Source: Paenibacillus sp. | Lineage (GTDB): Bacteria; Bacillota; Bacilli; Paenibacillales; YIM-B00363 | Direction: 5' to 3' | Assembly: GCF_031177825.1 (NCBI RefSeq) | Contig: NZ_JAPSKE010000015.1 | Coordinates: forward strand, 62,001 to 126,000 | Length of the DNA stretch: 64,000 nt | Part shown: positions 55,325 to 63,416 of the stretch, in pieces | Layout of the letters: the number at the start of each line of letters is the position of its first letter | How positions within the stretch are numbered: the stretch's first letter is position 1 | Program-made: the position numbers and the translations under genes | The notes under the pieces: generated by a model | Database searches by the model: none | Seen by the model: the letters and a program-made list of their open reading frames with translations, nothing else | What the model was told of the DNA's origin: nothing

Positions 55325-55336
55325 TTTGGGCCCAAA
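55325..55336. promoter_or_regulatory. Operator-like palindrome upstream of the LacI promoter
   Basis: TTTGGGCCCAAA, a perfect 12-bp palindrome 25 bp upstream of the -35 box, sharing half sites with 55240-55252. Confidence 0.5.
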
Positions 55337-55371
55337 TTTACACGTCATTAAAGTCAGGGGATCGGCAAAGA

Positions 55372-55396
55372 GGCGCTCCCGTCATGCGGGAGCGCC
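55372..55396 (-). terminator. Intrinsic terminator after the GH172 gene
   Basis: Perfect 10-bp stem GGCGCTCCCG / CGGGAGCGCC with a 5-nt loop, T-rich (TCTTTG) afterwards on the minus strand. Confidence 0.8.
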
Positions 55397-55424
55397 TCCG
55401 ACCTTCTTTTCGATTCGGCCTCGC

Positions 55425-56570
55425 CTATTCCTTCTTCTCCGTCTTCGTTTCGTCGCCCCATAACGTCGCGCCGCCGCCCATCGACTGCCTCCAAGCGTGA
55501 CGCCATCGGTGAACGTCCATGAAGTCGATCGGCTTCCGATTCGCCCGGCCCTCCCGGTTCGCGATCGCCGGGAACGGCTTGTGCGGCTCGGCTTGGTACC
55601 AATACGCGACCGTCGCCAGATCCAACGTCAAGCTGTTGTCGTGCCCGTGCTCGATGCTCGCACGCAGCGACTTGTCGAAATAGACGGGATCCTCGAGCAG
55701 GAATCGGTAACAATGCGTCCGGCCCATCCAACCAAGCTTGTCGGGGACGCGCGCATAACCGAAATACGGGTGCAGGTACACCTCGTTCGGGCACCACGAG
55801 CTGTTGAAGAAATCCTCCGTCCCGGTGCCGTGCAGCGAGCCCGGCCAGTCCTCGCCGTCGATCAGCCACATGTCGTCCCCTTCCCCGTACCACATCGGGC
55901 CCGGGCTGTCGACGTAATAGTTCAAGCCGACGAAGTGCCCCTTCCCTTCGATGTCCGCGAAGAGGTAGTTGTGCCGGTCCGTCGCGTTCTTCCCTTGCGG
56001 CGCCACTACGCCCCACTCCGTCTCGCCTTCCTCCGGGTGCACCTCGGTCAGTTCCCGGTTCCACCACGCATGGAACCGGCCGAGCGAATCGGGGATGCTC
56101 TCGTGCCGCTCGTAATCGATGTAATAGTACAAGCTCGCCAGCTCCGACTCCGAGTCGTTCTCCAGCGTAATGCGCGCGCCGGCGCCGAACGGCATCGGGA
56201 AGTAACAGTTCAACGCCCTGCCCTTATGCGGCGCCGCCGCGAGCGGCAGCGAAGAGAAATTATACTCCTCTCCCCATCCTTGTCCGAAAAAGTCGCCTAA
56301 CGGCGACAGCACGCTCGGCTCCTCTTCGCCGTCCCAATACATGCGAAGCACCGCGTTCCGGCGGATGAACGGATCCGGCGTGTTCAGCGTCATCCAAATA
56401 TGCTTGACGATGCCGGCTCCCTCGATCGCCGCCAGCTCGACCGTCTCGCCCGGCGCCAAGCGAATGAAATCCGCGTTGCCGCCCGTCCGGTCGTAACTCG
56501 AGATTCGCTTCGTCTTTACCTTATCCTGCAATTGCATAATGTTCGCCAATGGTCCCGGCATTCTGAACAT
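55425..56570 (-). CDS. DUF2961/GH172-type glycoside hydrolase
   Basis: A 381-residue soluble protein of DUF2961, now grouped as glycoside hydrolase family 172 (arabinofuranosidase or difructose-anhydride-type activities). Characteristic parts: GIVKHIWMTLN, LRMYWDGEEEPSVLSPLGDFFGQGWGEEYNFSSLPL, SLYYYIDYE and GTGTEDFFNSSWCPNEVYLHPYFG. Candidate acid catalysts lie in TEDFF and YYIDYE. No signal peptide, so it acts inside the cell on imported sugars. Start ATG 56570 is only 2 nt after GGAGG; ATG 56561 (11 nt) is an alternative. Divergent from an AraC regulator gene, which probably controls it. Confidence 0.85.
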   Translation of the reverse strand: MFRMPGPLANIMQLQDKVKTKRISSYDRTGGNADFIRLAPGETVELAAIEGAGIVKHIWMTLNTPDPFIRRNAVLRMYWDGEEEPSVLSPLGDFFGQGWGEEYNFSSLPLAAAPHKGRALNCYFPMPFGAGARITLENDSESELASLYYYIDYERHESIPDSLGRFHAWWNRELTEVHPEEGETEWGVVAPQGKNATDRHNYLFADIEGKGHFVGLNYYVDSPGPMWYGEGDDMWLIDGEDWPGSLHGTGTEDFFNSSWCPNEVYLHPYFGYARVPDKLGWMGRTHCYRFLLEDPVYFDKSLRASIEHGHDNSLTLDLATVAYWYQAEPHKPFPAIANREGRANRKPIDFMDVHRWRHAWRQSMGGGATLWGDETKTEKKE

Positions 56571-56600
56571 GACCTCCGATCGGTTCTGTTTTCCCCTTCG

Positions 56601-56647
56601 ATTATACCGCCGGGACCTCGGCTTGCATTTAGCCGAGGTTGTACAAC
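56601..56647 (-). promoter_or_regulatory. GH172 promoter with nested inverted repeats
   Basis: A -10 TATAAT (56601-56606 on minus) has a weak -35 position (AATGCA). Overlapping it is a 9-bp perfect inverted repeat ACCTCGGCT-TGCATTT-AGCCGAGGT (56615-56639) and then the 10-bp palindrome GTTGTACAAC (56638-56647). A weak -35 covered by dyads suggests activator control, by the divergent AraC protein. Confidence 0.5.
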
Positions 56648-56682
56648 GTTTAACAATTTTTGCTTTCGCGGGAGGCATTCCA

Positions 56683-56691
56683 TGATATAAT
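56683..56691 (+). promoter_or_regulatory. Extended -10 (TGATATAAT) of the AraC gene
   Basis: TGATATAAT 49 bp upstream of the GTG start, with no matching strong -35. Confidence 0.45.
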
Positions 56692-56739
56692 CGCCGGTGA
56701 ATCCACACCTAACACCTTATTCGCTCGGAGGGGATCGTC

Positions 56740-57498
56740 GTGCTGGCGTCTTTCCAATATGTGTTCTGGCGGGGCAAGCGGCAATTTCTGTTGGAGGCGG
56801 ACACGAACGCGGCTTGGGTGCTGTTCGCCGTCGAGGACGGCGCCTTCCGCTTCCGCGTCGGGAGCGCCGAAGGCGTCGCCGAGGCGGGCGACGTCGTCGC
56901 CTGTCCGCCGGGGACGCTCTTCCATCGCCATGCGCTGTCTCCCGTCACCTTCCACTTCCTTCGCCTCGAGCTGGAAGACCCGTCTCCGGCCTACCTCTCG
57001 GAGGGCAAGGTCCGCGTCGCGAACCGTTCGAGACTCGCTTCCGATCTGGTCTTGCTGCGGCGCTTCGCGGAGGACCCGTCGCCGGAGGCGGAACGGTTGA
57101 AGCGCCACCTGCTGGAGGATATGCTCGCCTTCGGCTTCCATGACGCGGGCCGAGCGTCCGACATGCCCGCCGAGGATGCGACGATGTCGAACGCGGCCGC
57201 GCTCATTCGCGACCGGGCCGGCGAGAAGGCGTTCGGCATCCGCCAAGCCGCGGAGGCCGCGGGACTTACGCCCGTCCAATTTTCCCGCAAATTCCAGGCC
57301 GCCTTCCGCACGACCCCCGTCCGATACTTGACGGAATGCCGCATCAAGCTCGCCAAGGAGCTGCTGGCGGACACGAACTTGACGCTCGAAGAGATCGCCC
57401 CCCGGTGCGGATACGAGAACGCCTTCTATATGAGCCGCGTCTTCAAGCAGGTCGTCTCGACGTCGCCTTCGGCGTACCGGAAGGCGTGCCAAGTGTAG
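56740..57498 (+). CDS. AraC-family regulator, divergent from GH172 gene
   Basis: A 252-residue regulator. N-terminal cupin-like domain (about 1-130; EAGDVVACPPGTLFHRHALSPVTFHFLRLELE) and C-terminal double HTH (about 155-250; FGIRQAAEAAGLTPVQFSRKFQ, TLEEIAPRCGYENAFYMSRVFKQVVSTSPSAYR). GTG start at 56740 with GGAGGGG at a normal distance. Probable regulator of the divergent GH172 gene. Confidence 0.88.
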   Translation: MLASFQYVFWRGKRQFLLEADTNAAWVLFAVEDGAFRFRVGSAEGVAEAGDVVACPPGTLFHRHALSPVTFHFLRLELEDPSPAYLSEGKVRVANRSRLASDLVLLRRFAEDPSPEAERLKRHLLEDMLAFGFHDAGRASDMPAEDATMSNAAALIRDRAGEKAFGIRQAAEAAGLTPVQFSRKFQAAFRTTPVRYLTECRIKLAKELLADTNLTLEEIAPRCGYENAFYMSRVFKQVVSTSPSAYRKACQV

Positions 57499-57639
57499 CC
57501 GCCTCCCCCAGCGAACCGGCGCTCCTGAGCCTCGGCTCTGTAAGCCGGAACGGCGGCGTGTCCTCCGCTTCCTCCGAAGCGGCGAACAAATGTAAATCTA
57601 CAGGTAAATACGCCGCAATGGCCCGAAATTACGGAGTCC

Positions 57640-57775
57640 CTGCGAAAGTACAGTTATTCCGCCTCGGAAGGGATCAGACCGCGGAAAATAACTGCAGATT
57701 CGCAGCTATTCCTTCATGGAAGGGATGCTACGAGCGAAATTGCTGTATTTTTGCAGTTATTGGCTATCCAGACGC
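57640..57775. repeat. Interspersed GGAAAATAACTGCA-type palindromic repeats
   Basis: The 320-bp gap 57499-57818 has no gene. It holds at least three related blocks: TACAGTTATTCCGCC, GCGGAAAATAACTGCAG...CGCAGCTATTCC and TTGCTGTATTTTTGCAGTTATT, with inverted ATAACTGC / GCAGCTAT arms. This resembles the short palindromic interspersed repeats found in Paenibacillus intergenic DNA. Confidence 0.5.
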
Positions 57776-57780
57776 AAAAA

Positions 57781-57798
57781 AACGCCCCGAAGGGCGTT
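57781..57798 (-). terminator. Intrinsic terminator of the small membrane-protein gene
   Basis: AACGCCC-CGAA-GGGCGTT stem followed by a run of seven T residues on the minus strand. Confidence 0.85.
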
Positions 57799-57818
57799 CC
57801 CGTCGCGTCCGGCGCGCC

Positions 57819-58094
57819 TTACTGGCCGCGGCGGACGAGCCTGCGCTCGATCAGCTGCGCCAGCTGGCGGCGGCGATGCTTCTTCACGCGGTCCAGCTGC
57901 GCGTCCATCTCTTCGTCCACGCGCAAAATCGCGTGCAGATGCGAAGCCACGATCGCAAGCGCGAACAGCAGCCACGCGACGCTGAATATCGTCGGCAGCG
58001 TCCACCCTTCCCCGATCGACAGCCGCGGCACGGCGTAAATCAACATGCCGAGCGCGACGCTCATATACAAGATGTGCTTCGTCGTCTTGTTCAC
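57819..58094 (-). CDS. Small two-helix membrane protein of unknown function
   Basis: A 91-residue protein: two membrane helices (HILYMSVALGMLIYAVPRL and FSVAWLLFALAIVASHLHAI) and a charged, basic C-terminal tail (KKHRRRQLAQLIERRLVRRG). GTG start 58094 with AAGGGGAG upstream (58097 is a second GTG). No family recognised. Transcribed away from the yheC/yheD array; its relation to it is unknown. Confidence 0.65.
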   Translation of the reverse strand: MNKTTKHILYMSVALGMLIYAVPRLSIGEGWTLPTIFSVAWLLFALAIVASHLHAILRVDEEMDAQLDRVKKHRRRQLAQLIERRLVRRGQ

Positions 58095-58206
58095 CACGGT
58101 CGCTCCCCTTCCTTTTCCCAACCTTATCTTATGTGTATGAGACAGGCCGCCCGAATAGACCTCAAGCCCGCCTTCGCCCGGGCAAGCCCAAATTTCTCCG
58201 CGATTC

Positions 58207-58234
58207 ACCATCGTACAGACGCCCTCATATGATG
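58207..58234 (+). promoter_or_regulatory. Sigma-K/sigma-E-like sporulation promoter before the ATP-grasp array (weak)
   Basis: ACC (58207-58209) followed after 16 bp by CATATGATG (58226-58234), near the sigma-K pattern AC ... CATAnnnTA with one mismatch. It lies 49 bp before the first array gene. YheC/YheD proteins are spore-associated in B. subtilis, which fits, but the match is short and could be chance. Confidence 0.3.
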
Positions 58235-58282
58235 TTCTTAGTCTATGTCGCCACACTCCTCGCAGTCGGAAGGAGAGCCCGT

Positions 58283-59653
58283 ATGTCAAAAACCAAAGTC
58301 AAGGTGCTGTCGATCCAAACGGAAGCGCCTGAGGCCGCCCACAAGTTATGGGTAAGCTCGAAGCTGCTGCGCAAGTGGGGCATCGCCCCGCGGCAATCCG
58401 TCAACCTTCGGTTCGGCGCATTCCGCAGCTACGTCAAGATTATGCCGCTGAAAAGCCCCGGACTCGTCCGCGTCAGCGGCAGCCTCGCGTCGGGCATGGG
58501 ACTCGGCCGCGGCGCCTTGCTTCGGGCGTCGTACCGGACGTCTTCGCAGACGATCTCGGTCGGGCCGGTCATCGGCGTCATCATGTCGCGCGCGTCTCCG
58601 CAGGATACGAATCGTCCGTTCGGGGATACGACGACGTTTTGCCGGGAGTTGGTCGCCGCGGCGAAGAAGGAAGGCTGCTTCGTGTACTTCTTCACGCCTT
58701 CGGATATCGGCACCAGCCACGGCACGATTTCCGGTTGGACGTACGACAAGGGGTGGAAGCGAGGGACGTTCCCGATGCCGGACGTGCTGCACAATCGCTT
58801 GACCTCCCGGAAGTACGAAAATCTGGAGAGCGTCCAGCAGCTGTTCCACGAAGCCAAGACGCGCCACGGCACGCAAGTGTTCAATGAAAAATATTTGGAT
58901 AAAACCGAAGTATTCGCCGCCTTGAAGCAGGAAGCGTCCGTACAGAAGCACCTTCCGGAGTCGCACGCCTTCACCGGCTACGACGTGCTTAAGGCGATGG
59001 CGGCAAAGCATCGCATTTTGTTTTTGAAACCGATCCGCGGCTCGTTGGGCAAGGGCATTATCCGGGTCACGCGGACCGAGACCGGCGTCTACGCCTGCCA
59101 GTACAGCGAGGCGAACGGCACCCGGCGGGTCAATTATCCGTCGCTCGCCAAGGTGTACGCGGCGGTGTCGCCCCGTCTGAAGCGGCAGAGGTTCCAAATC
59201 CAGCAAGGGCTGCAGTTGGCGTCGGTCGGCGGCCGGCCGATCGACTTCCGCGCCTTGACGCAGAAGGGGGCCACCGGCCAATGGGGCGTCACGTCGATCG
59301 TCGGACGGATCGCGGGACCGAACCATTTCGTCTCGAACCTGGCGAAGGGCGGCACGATCGCGAGCATGAAGGACGCTCTTCAAAGCTCCGACCTTCCCGT
59401 CGGCCGGCGCGGCGCGGCGATGGCCTCGCTTCGCAAAGCGGCGGTGGACATCGCGAAGGCCGTCGACAAGACGATCGACGCGCACTTCGGCGAGCTCGGG
59501 GTCGACCTTGCCGTCGACAAGAGCGGCCGCGTCTGGCTGCTCGAGGTGAACTCGAAGCCGTCGAAGAACGACAATACGCAGTTAACCGAAGGCAAGATCC
59601 GGCCTTCCGTGAAGACGCTCGTGCAATACGCAAGATATTTGGCGAAGCTGTAG
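58283..59653 (+). CDS. YheC/YheD-type ATP-grasp protein 1 (long form)
   Basis: A 456-residue protein, first of five tandem paralogues. An N-terminal extension of about 85 residues (KLWVSSKLLRKWGIAPRQSV) precedes the shared body: a PDVLHNR motif (about 170) and an ATP-grasp domain with FLKPIRGSLGKGI (about 246), RPIDFRALTQ and HFGELGVDLAVDKSG ... LEVNSKP (about 402-420), where the Asp/Glu/Asn bind magnesium-ATP. ATP-grasp enzymes join a carboxylate to an amine or similar through an acyl phosphate. In B. subtilis YheC and YheD are spore coat-associated; the substrate is unknown. GAAGGAGA lies upstream of ATG 58283. The next gene starts 29 bp later. Confidence 0.88.
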   Translation: MSKTKVKVLSIQTEAPEAAHKLWVSSKLLRKWGIAPRQSVNLRFGAFRSYVKIMPLKSPGLVRVSGSLASGMGLGRGALLRASYRTSSQTISVGPVIGVIMSRASPQDTNRPFGDTTTFCRELVAAAKKEGCFVYFFTPSDIGTSHGTISGWTYDKGWKRGTFPMPDVLHNRLTSRKYENLESVQQLFHEAKTRHGTQVFNEKYLDKTEVFAALKQEASVQKHLPESHAFTGYDVLKAMAAKHRILFLKPIRGSLGKGIIRVTRTETGVYACQYSEANGTRRVNYPSLAKVYAAVSPRLKRQRFQIQQGLQLASVGGRPIDFRALTQKGATGQWGVTSIVGRIAGPNHFVSNLAKGGTIASMKDALQSSDLPVGRRGAAMASLRKAAVDIAKAVDKTIDAHFGELGVDLAVDKSGRVWLLEVNSKPSKNDNTQLTEGKIRPSVKTLVQYARYLAKL

Positions 59654-59682
59654 CCGCCGCGCGCGAAGGAGGCGACACCGAC

Positions 59683-60825
59683 ATGAACGTTCGCGATGCA
59701 TCCGCGCCGGAACCTGCGTACCTCGGCATCTTGGTCTGCCCGAAGGCGGGTCCCGTCCCGTTCGGGTCCGGCGCATTCTACCGGCGGCTCGCGGCGGCCG
59801 GTCGAACGCTCGGTCTCTCGGTGTACGTCTTCGCGCTCGAGTGGGTCGATTGGCGCCGCCGCCTCGTCCGCGGGTACGCCTTCGACGACGTCCTCGCCCG
59901 CTGGAGGCCCGGCACGTTCCCGCTGCCGCGCCTCGTCTACGACCGGGCGTTCCCGCGCACGAAGGAGCAGCTGATGCGCCTTCGCGCCGGCGTCGCTCGT
60001 CTCGCGGCGCAGCCGGGCGTCTCGCTGCTCGGCTGCGGCCTCGGCGGCAAGCTCGACGTGTACCGCCTTCTCGCGACGGAGCCGAAGCTCGAGAGCTTGC
60101 TGCCGCCGACAGAGCCGTACGCCGGCCCCGCCTCGCTCGCCCGCTGGCTGCGGGAGCGCGGGGACGTCGTCGTCAAGCCGCAAGGCGGGACGCACGGCAA
60201 AGGCGTTTTCCGGCTGCGGAGGACGGCCGCAAGCGCATTCGAGGCGCGCGGGCGCACCGCTTCGAACGGGAGACTCGCGCTCCGGTTCGCGAGCCTCGAC
60301 TCGCTGCTCCGGTGGGCGGACGCCCGGCTCATCGGCGGTCGACCGTTCCTCCTCCAGCCGTACCTCGAGCTGACCACGCGCGAAGGCGCGCCGTTCGACG
60401 TCCGGGCGCTCGTGCAGAAGAACGGCGAAGGGCGGTGGACGTTCACCGGCGCCGCCGCGCGCATCGGCGCGGTCGGCGGTTTGACGTCGAACTTGCACGG
60501 AGGCGGAACGTCCCGTCCGGCGGCCGACGTGCTTCGGGAGCGCTTCGGCGCCGCGAAGGCGGAACGCGCCCTGCGCCGCATCGAACGCGCCGCGTCGGCC
60601 ATCCCGCCCGTACTGGAGCGCGGTCACGGACCGCTGCTCGAGCTCGGCATCGACTTCGGCGTCGACGCCGCGGGGCAGGTATGGGTGCTTGAAGTCAACT
60701 CGAAACCTGGAAGAACGTCATTCACGCGTCTTGACGACGACCACGTCGGAATCGCGGCCGTGACAAGTCCGATTCGCTATGCGCGGTACGTCCTGGACCG
60801 GCAACTGGGAGGACAGAACAAATGA
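59683..60825 (+). CDS. YheC/YheD-type ATP-grasp protein 2 (short form)
   Basis: A 380-residue protein without the N-terminal extension. RLVYDRAFPR corresponds to the PDVxYNR motif of its paralogues. ATP-grasp motifs: VVKPQGGTHGKGVFRL (about 163), PFDVRALVQK, LLELGIDFGVD ... LEVNSKPGR (about 320-340). It is the most divergent of the array in base composition (very Arg/Ala-rich, high GC). AAGGAGG precedes ATG 59683 by 10 nt. It overlaps the next gene by ATGA. Confidence 0.88.
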   Translation: MNVRDASAPEPAYLGILVCPKAGPVPFGSGAFYRRLAAAGRTLGLSVYVFALEWVDWRRRLVRGYAFDDVLARWRPGTFPLPRLVYDRAFPRTKEQLMRLRAGVARLAAQPGVSLLGCGLGGKLDVYRLLATEPKLESLLPPTEPYAGPASLARWLRERGDVVVKPQGGTHGKGVFRLRRTAASAFEARGRTASNGRLALRFASLDSLLRWADARLIGGRPFLLQPYLELTTREGAPFDVRALVQKNGEGRWTFTGAAARIGAVGGLTSNLHGGGTSRPAADVLRERFGAAKAERALRRIERAASAIPPVLERGHGPLLELGIDFGVDAAGQVWVLEVNSKPGRTSFTRLDDDHVGIAAVTSPIRYARYVLDRQLGGQNK

Positions 60826-62195
60826 GTTTGACGTTAAGCAAGATCCATTTCACGAAAAAAACGGATAGAGCGGTGTACGTCACCTCGGCGCTCGCGAAGC
60901 AGCTTCGGCTGCGCGGCGGGCGCACGGTAGACGTCCGCCTGGGTGGAAAAACCGTGGCGGCCGAAGTTCGACCGCTTCGGAGGAAGGGCAAACATATGTA
61001 TTTGCCCTATCTCCTTCGCGACTCGCTGCGCGCCCCCAAGACGGGCAGCATCTACTTGGCGACGAGCGACGGCGGCACGACGGTGCGGCTCGGTCCGCTC
61101 ATCGGGATTTTAACGACCGGCGGCGGCACGATCAATCAGCCGTTCGGCACCAGAACGTATATGATCAAGGAGTTCCTCCGGGCGGGCAGCGAGAAGGCGT
61201 ACTTTTTCGCTTTCACGCCGCGGGACGTCAATTGGGACCAGAACACCGTGCTCGGCTATTTCTTGAATGCGAACGGAACCTGGTCGCGCAAGACCGTGCC
61301 GCTGCCGGACGTCGTCTACAATCGGCTCGCGAGCCGCGCCGCGGACGTCTCCTACAGCATGGAGCAGCTGAAGCAGCGATTCCTGCGCCGCAACATCCCC
61401 GTGTTCAACTGGAGCTTCTATAACAAATGGGACGTCTACCGCATGCTCGAAGACGAACCCGATGCTTACAAGCACGTGCCGGAGTCGACGATCAACCCGA
61501 CGCCCGAACGGTTGAAGGAGATGCTCCAACGCCATAAATTCATCTACTTGAAGCCGACCGGCGGCAGTCTCGGCAAGGGCATTTACCGCATTACGTACGC
61601 CCCCGGCAAAGGGTACTTCGCCCGATTCCGCCGAAACGGAAAAAACGTGCTTCTTCGATTCCAGAAGTTTTCCAGCCTCGCCGCGATGCTGGGCGCCTCG
61701 AACGGCCGCTTGCGCCGATACGTCGCGCAGCAAGGCATCCGCTTGATCGAGATCGACGGCTGTCCGATCGACTTCCGCTTCCACCTCGTTCGAGACAATT
61801 CGAACGATTGGGTCGTCGCCGGCGTCGGCGCCAAGATGGCGGGCCGGGGCAGCGTAACGACGCATATCAAGAACGGCGGCACGCTCATGACGCCGCAGCA
61901 GGCGCTCGGGCGCGTCTTCGGCGACGACGCGAGCAAAGTGCTCGAACGCATGAAGAACGTCTCGATCAAGCTCGCGGACGCGATCCAGAGCAGCTCGCGC
62001 CACCACGTCGGCGAGCTCGGCTTCGATCTCGGCGTCGACCAGAACGAAGCGATCTGGATGTTCGAAGCGAACTCCAAGCCGGGGCGCTCGATCTATAAGC
62101 ACCCGGCGCTCAAGGATGAAGGGCGCGAGACGCTGTCTCTTGTGTTCCAGCACTGCCTGTATCTCGCCAAGTTTCGTAAGGGAGGGAAATCGTAG
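60822..62195 (+). CDS. YheC/YheD-type ATP-grasp protein 3 (long form)
   Basis: A 457-residue protein with an N-terminal extension like protein 1 (KTDRAVYVTSALAKQLRLRG). PDVVYNRLASR (about 165), ATP-grasp YLKPTGGSLGKGI (about 241), CPIDFRFHL, HVGELGFDLGVD ... FEANSKPGR (about 396-415). ATG 60822 overlaps the stop of protein 2 (ATGA), so the two are translationally coupled. Its stop TAG is directly followed by the ATG of protein 4. Confidence 0.88.
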   Translation: MSLTLSKIHFTKKTDRAVYVTSALAKQLRLRGGRTVDVRLGGKTVAAEVRPLRRKGKHMYLPYLLRDSLRAPKTGSIYLATSDGGTTVRLGPLIGILTTGGGTINQPFGTRTYMIKEFLRAGSEKAYFFAFTPRDVNWDQNTVLGYFLNANGTWSRKTVPLPDVVYNRLASRAADVSYSMEQLKQRFLRRNIPVFNWSFYNKWDVYRMLEDEPDAYKHVPESTINPTPERLKEMLQRHKFIYLKPTGGSLGKGIYRITYAPGKGYFARFRRNGKNVLLRFQKFSSLAAMLGASNGRLRRYVAQQGIRLIEIDGCPIDFRFHLVRDNSNDWVVAGVGAKMAGRGSVTTHIKNGGTLMTPQQALGRVFGDDASKVLERMKNVSIKLADAIQSSSRHHVGELGFDLGVDQNEAIWMFEANSKPGRSIYKHPALKDEGRETLSLVFQHCLYLAKFRKGGKS

Positions 62196-63416
62196 ATGGA
62201 CCTCCAGACGCATCACCTCAACGCGCAGACGAAGAACTCCCCCGCGCCCGTCGCCGCCATTCTGACCTATCGGGACGGTACCCGCATCTTTCGGGGCAAC
62301 CGCGACAACTTCATCGACCTGCTGCGCACCGCGAAGGAGGAAGGCGTCACCGCCTACATCGTGGCGCAGGACGATCTCGACCTTCGCGCCCGCAAGCTGA
62401 AGGGGTACGTATACAGCGCTTCTAAGCGGAAGTGGGTGCTCGGCGAGCGCCCCTTCCCGGATATCGTCTACAACCGCATCCCGTACCGGAAGTTCGAGCA
62501 GCTGCCCGAGGTGCAAGAGGTCATCCGGGGCTGTCTCTCGCACCCGACGATTCGGTTTTTCAATCCTTCGTTCTTCAGCAAGTGGAGTTTATTCGAGTGG
62601 CTGAAGGAATCGAAGCTGACCCGGGGCCATATTCCGGAAACCGTGCGCCTGACCGGACTCGGCGACTTCGCGCGCATGGTCCGCAAGTATCGGAACGTCT
62701 ACTTGAAGCCGGTGAAGGGAAAGGCCGGCAAGGGTATTATGAAGGTGCAGCAGCTAAGCGGGAAGAGGCGGTCGGCGGAAGGCGGTTACCGCCTGACCTG
62801 CCAAAGCGGGGACGGCGTCGAGTCGACGACCTTCGACACCGTCTCCGCGATGTACGACGCCGTGAAGCGGCACATGGACGGGAAGGAATATATCGCGCAG
62901 CAGGGCATCTCCCTCGCCGTCGCCGGCGGCCGGCCGTTCGACCTGCGCGCGCTCGTGCAGAAGAACGACCGCGGCGAATGGCGGGTGTCCGGCATCGGCG
63001 CCCGCGTGGCCGGCGCGTCGAGCATTACGACGCATGTGCCCCGCGGCGGCTCGATCGGCGACCCGTCGAAGCTGCTCGGCACCGTCTTCGGTCCGACGAG
63101 CGGGCGCTCGATCTTGCGCCAAGCGAGGGAAACCGCGCTCGTGCTCGCCTCGCAGATCGAGAAGGGCTCCGGTCATACGCTCGGGGAGATGTCGATGGAT
63201 CTCGGCGTCGATACGACGGGGAAACTTTGGTTTTTCGAAGCGAATTCGAAGCCGATGAAATTCGACGAACCGCACATCCGGGAGAAGTCGCTTCGCCGAC
63301 TCGTCCGGTTTTGGAAATATCTCGTCGCGTCGTCCGGCGACCAACCGCGCCTCGCGAAGTCGCTTCGACGCATGCGGCGCGTCGGGAGAGGGCCCGCGAA
63401 ACGGAGGAACCGATAA
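62196..63416 (+). CDS. YheC/YheD-type ATP-grasp protein 4 (short form)
   Basis: A 406-residue protein, no extension. PDIVYNRIPYRKFEQ (about 90), ATP-grasp YLKPVKGKAGKGI (about 168), PFDLRALVQK, TLGEMSMDLGVD ... FEANSKPMK (about 329-350), then a longer basic tail (LRRMRRVGRGPAKRRNR). Its start is flush with the previous stop and its stop overlaps the next start (TAATG). Confidence 0.88.
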   Translation: MDLQTHHLNAQTKNSPAPVAAILTYRDGTRIFRGNRDNFIDLLRTAKEEGVTAYIVAQDDLDLRARKLKGYVYSASKRKWVLGERPFPDIVYNRIPYRKFEQLPEVQEVIRGCLSHPTIRFFNPSFFSKWSLFEWLKESKLTRGHIPETVRLTGLGDFARMVRKYRNVYLKPVKGKAGKGIMKVQQLSGKRRSAEGGYRLTCQSGDGVESTTFDTVSAMYDAVKRHMDGKEYIAQQGISLAVAGGRPFDLRALVQKNDRGEWRVSGIGARVAGASSITTHVPRGGSIGDPSKLLGTVFGPTSGRSILRQARETALVLASQIEKGSGHTLGEMSMDLGVDTTGKLWFFEANSKPMKFDEPHIREKSLRRLVRFWKYLVASSGDQPRLAKSLRRMRRVGRGPAKRRNR

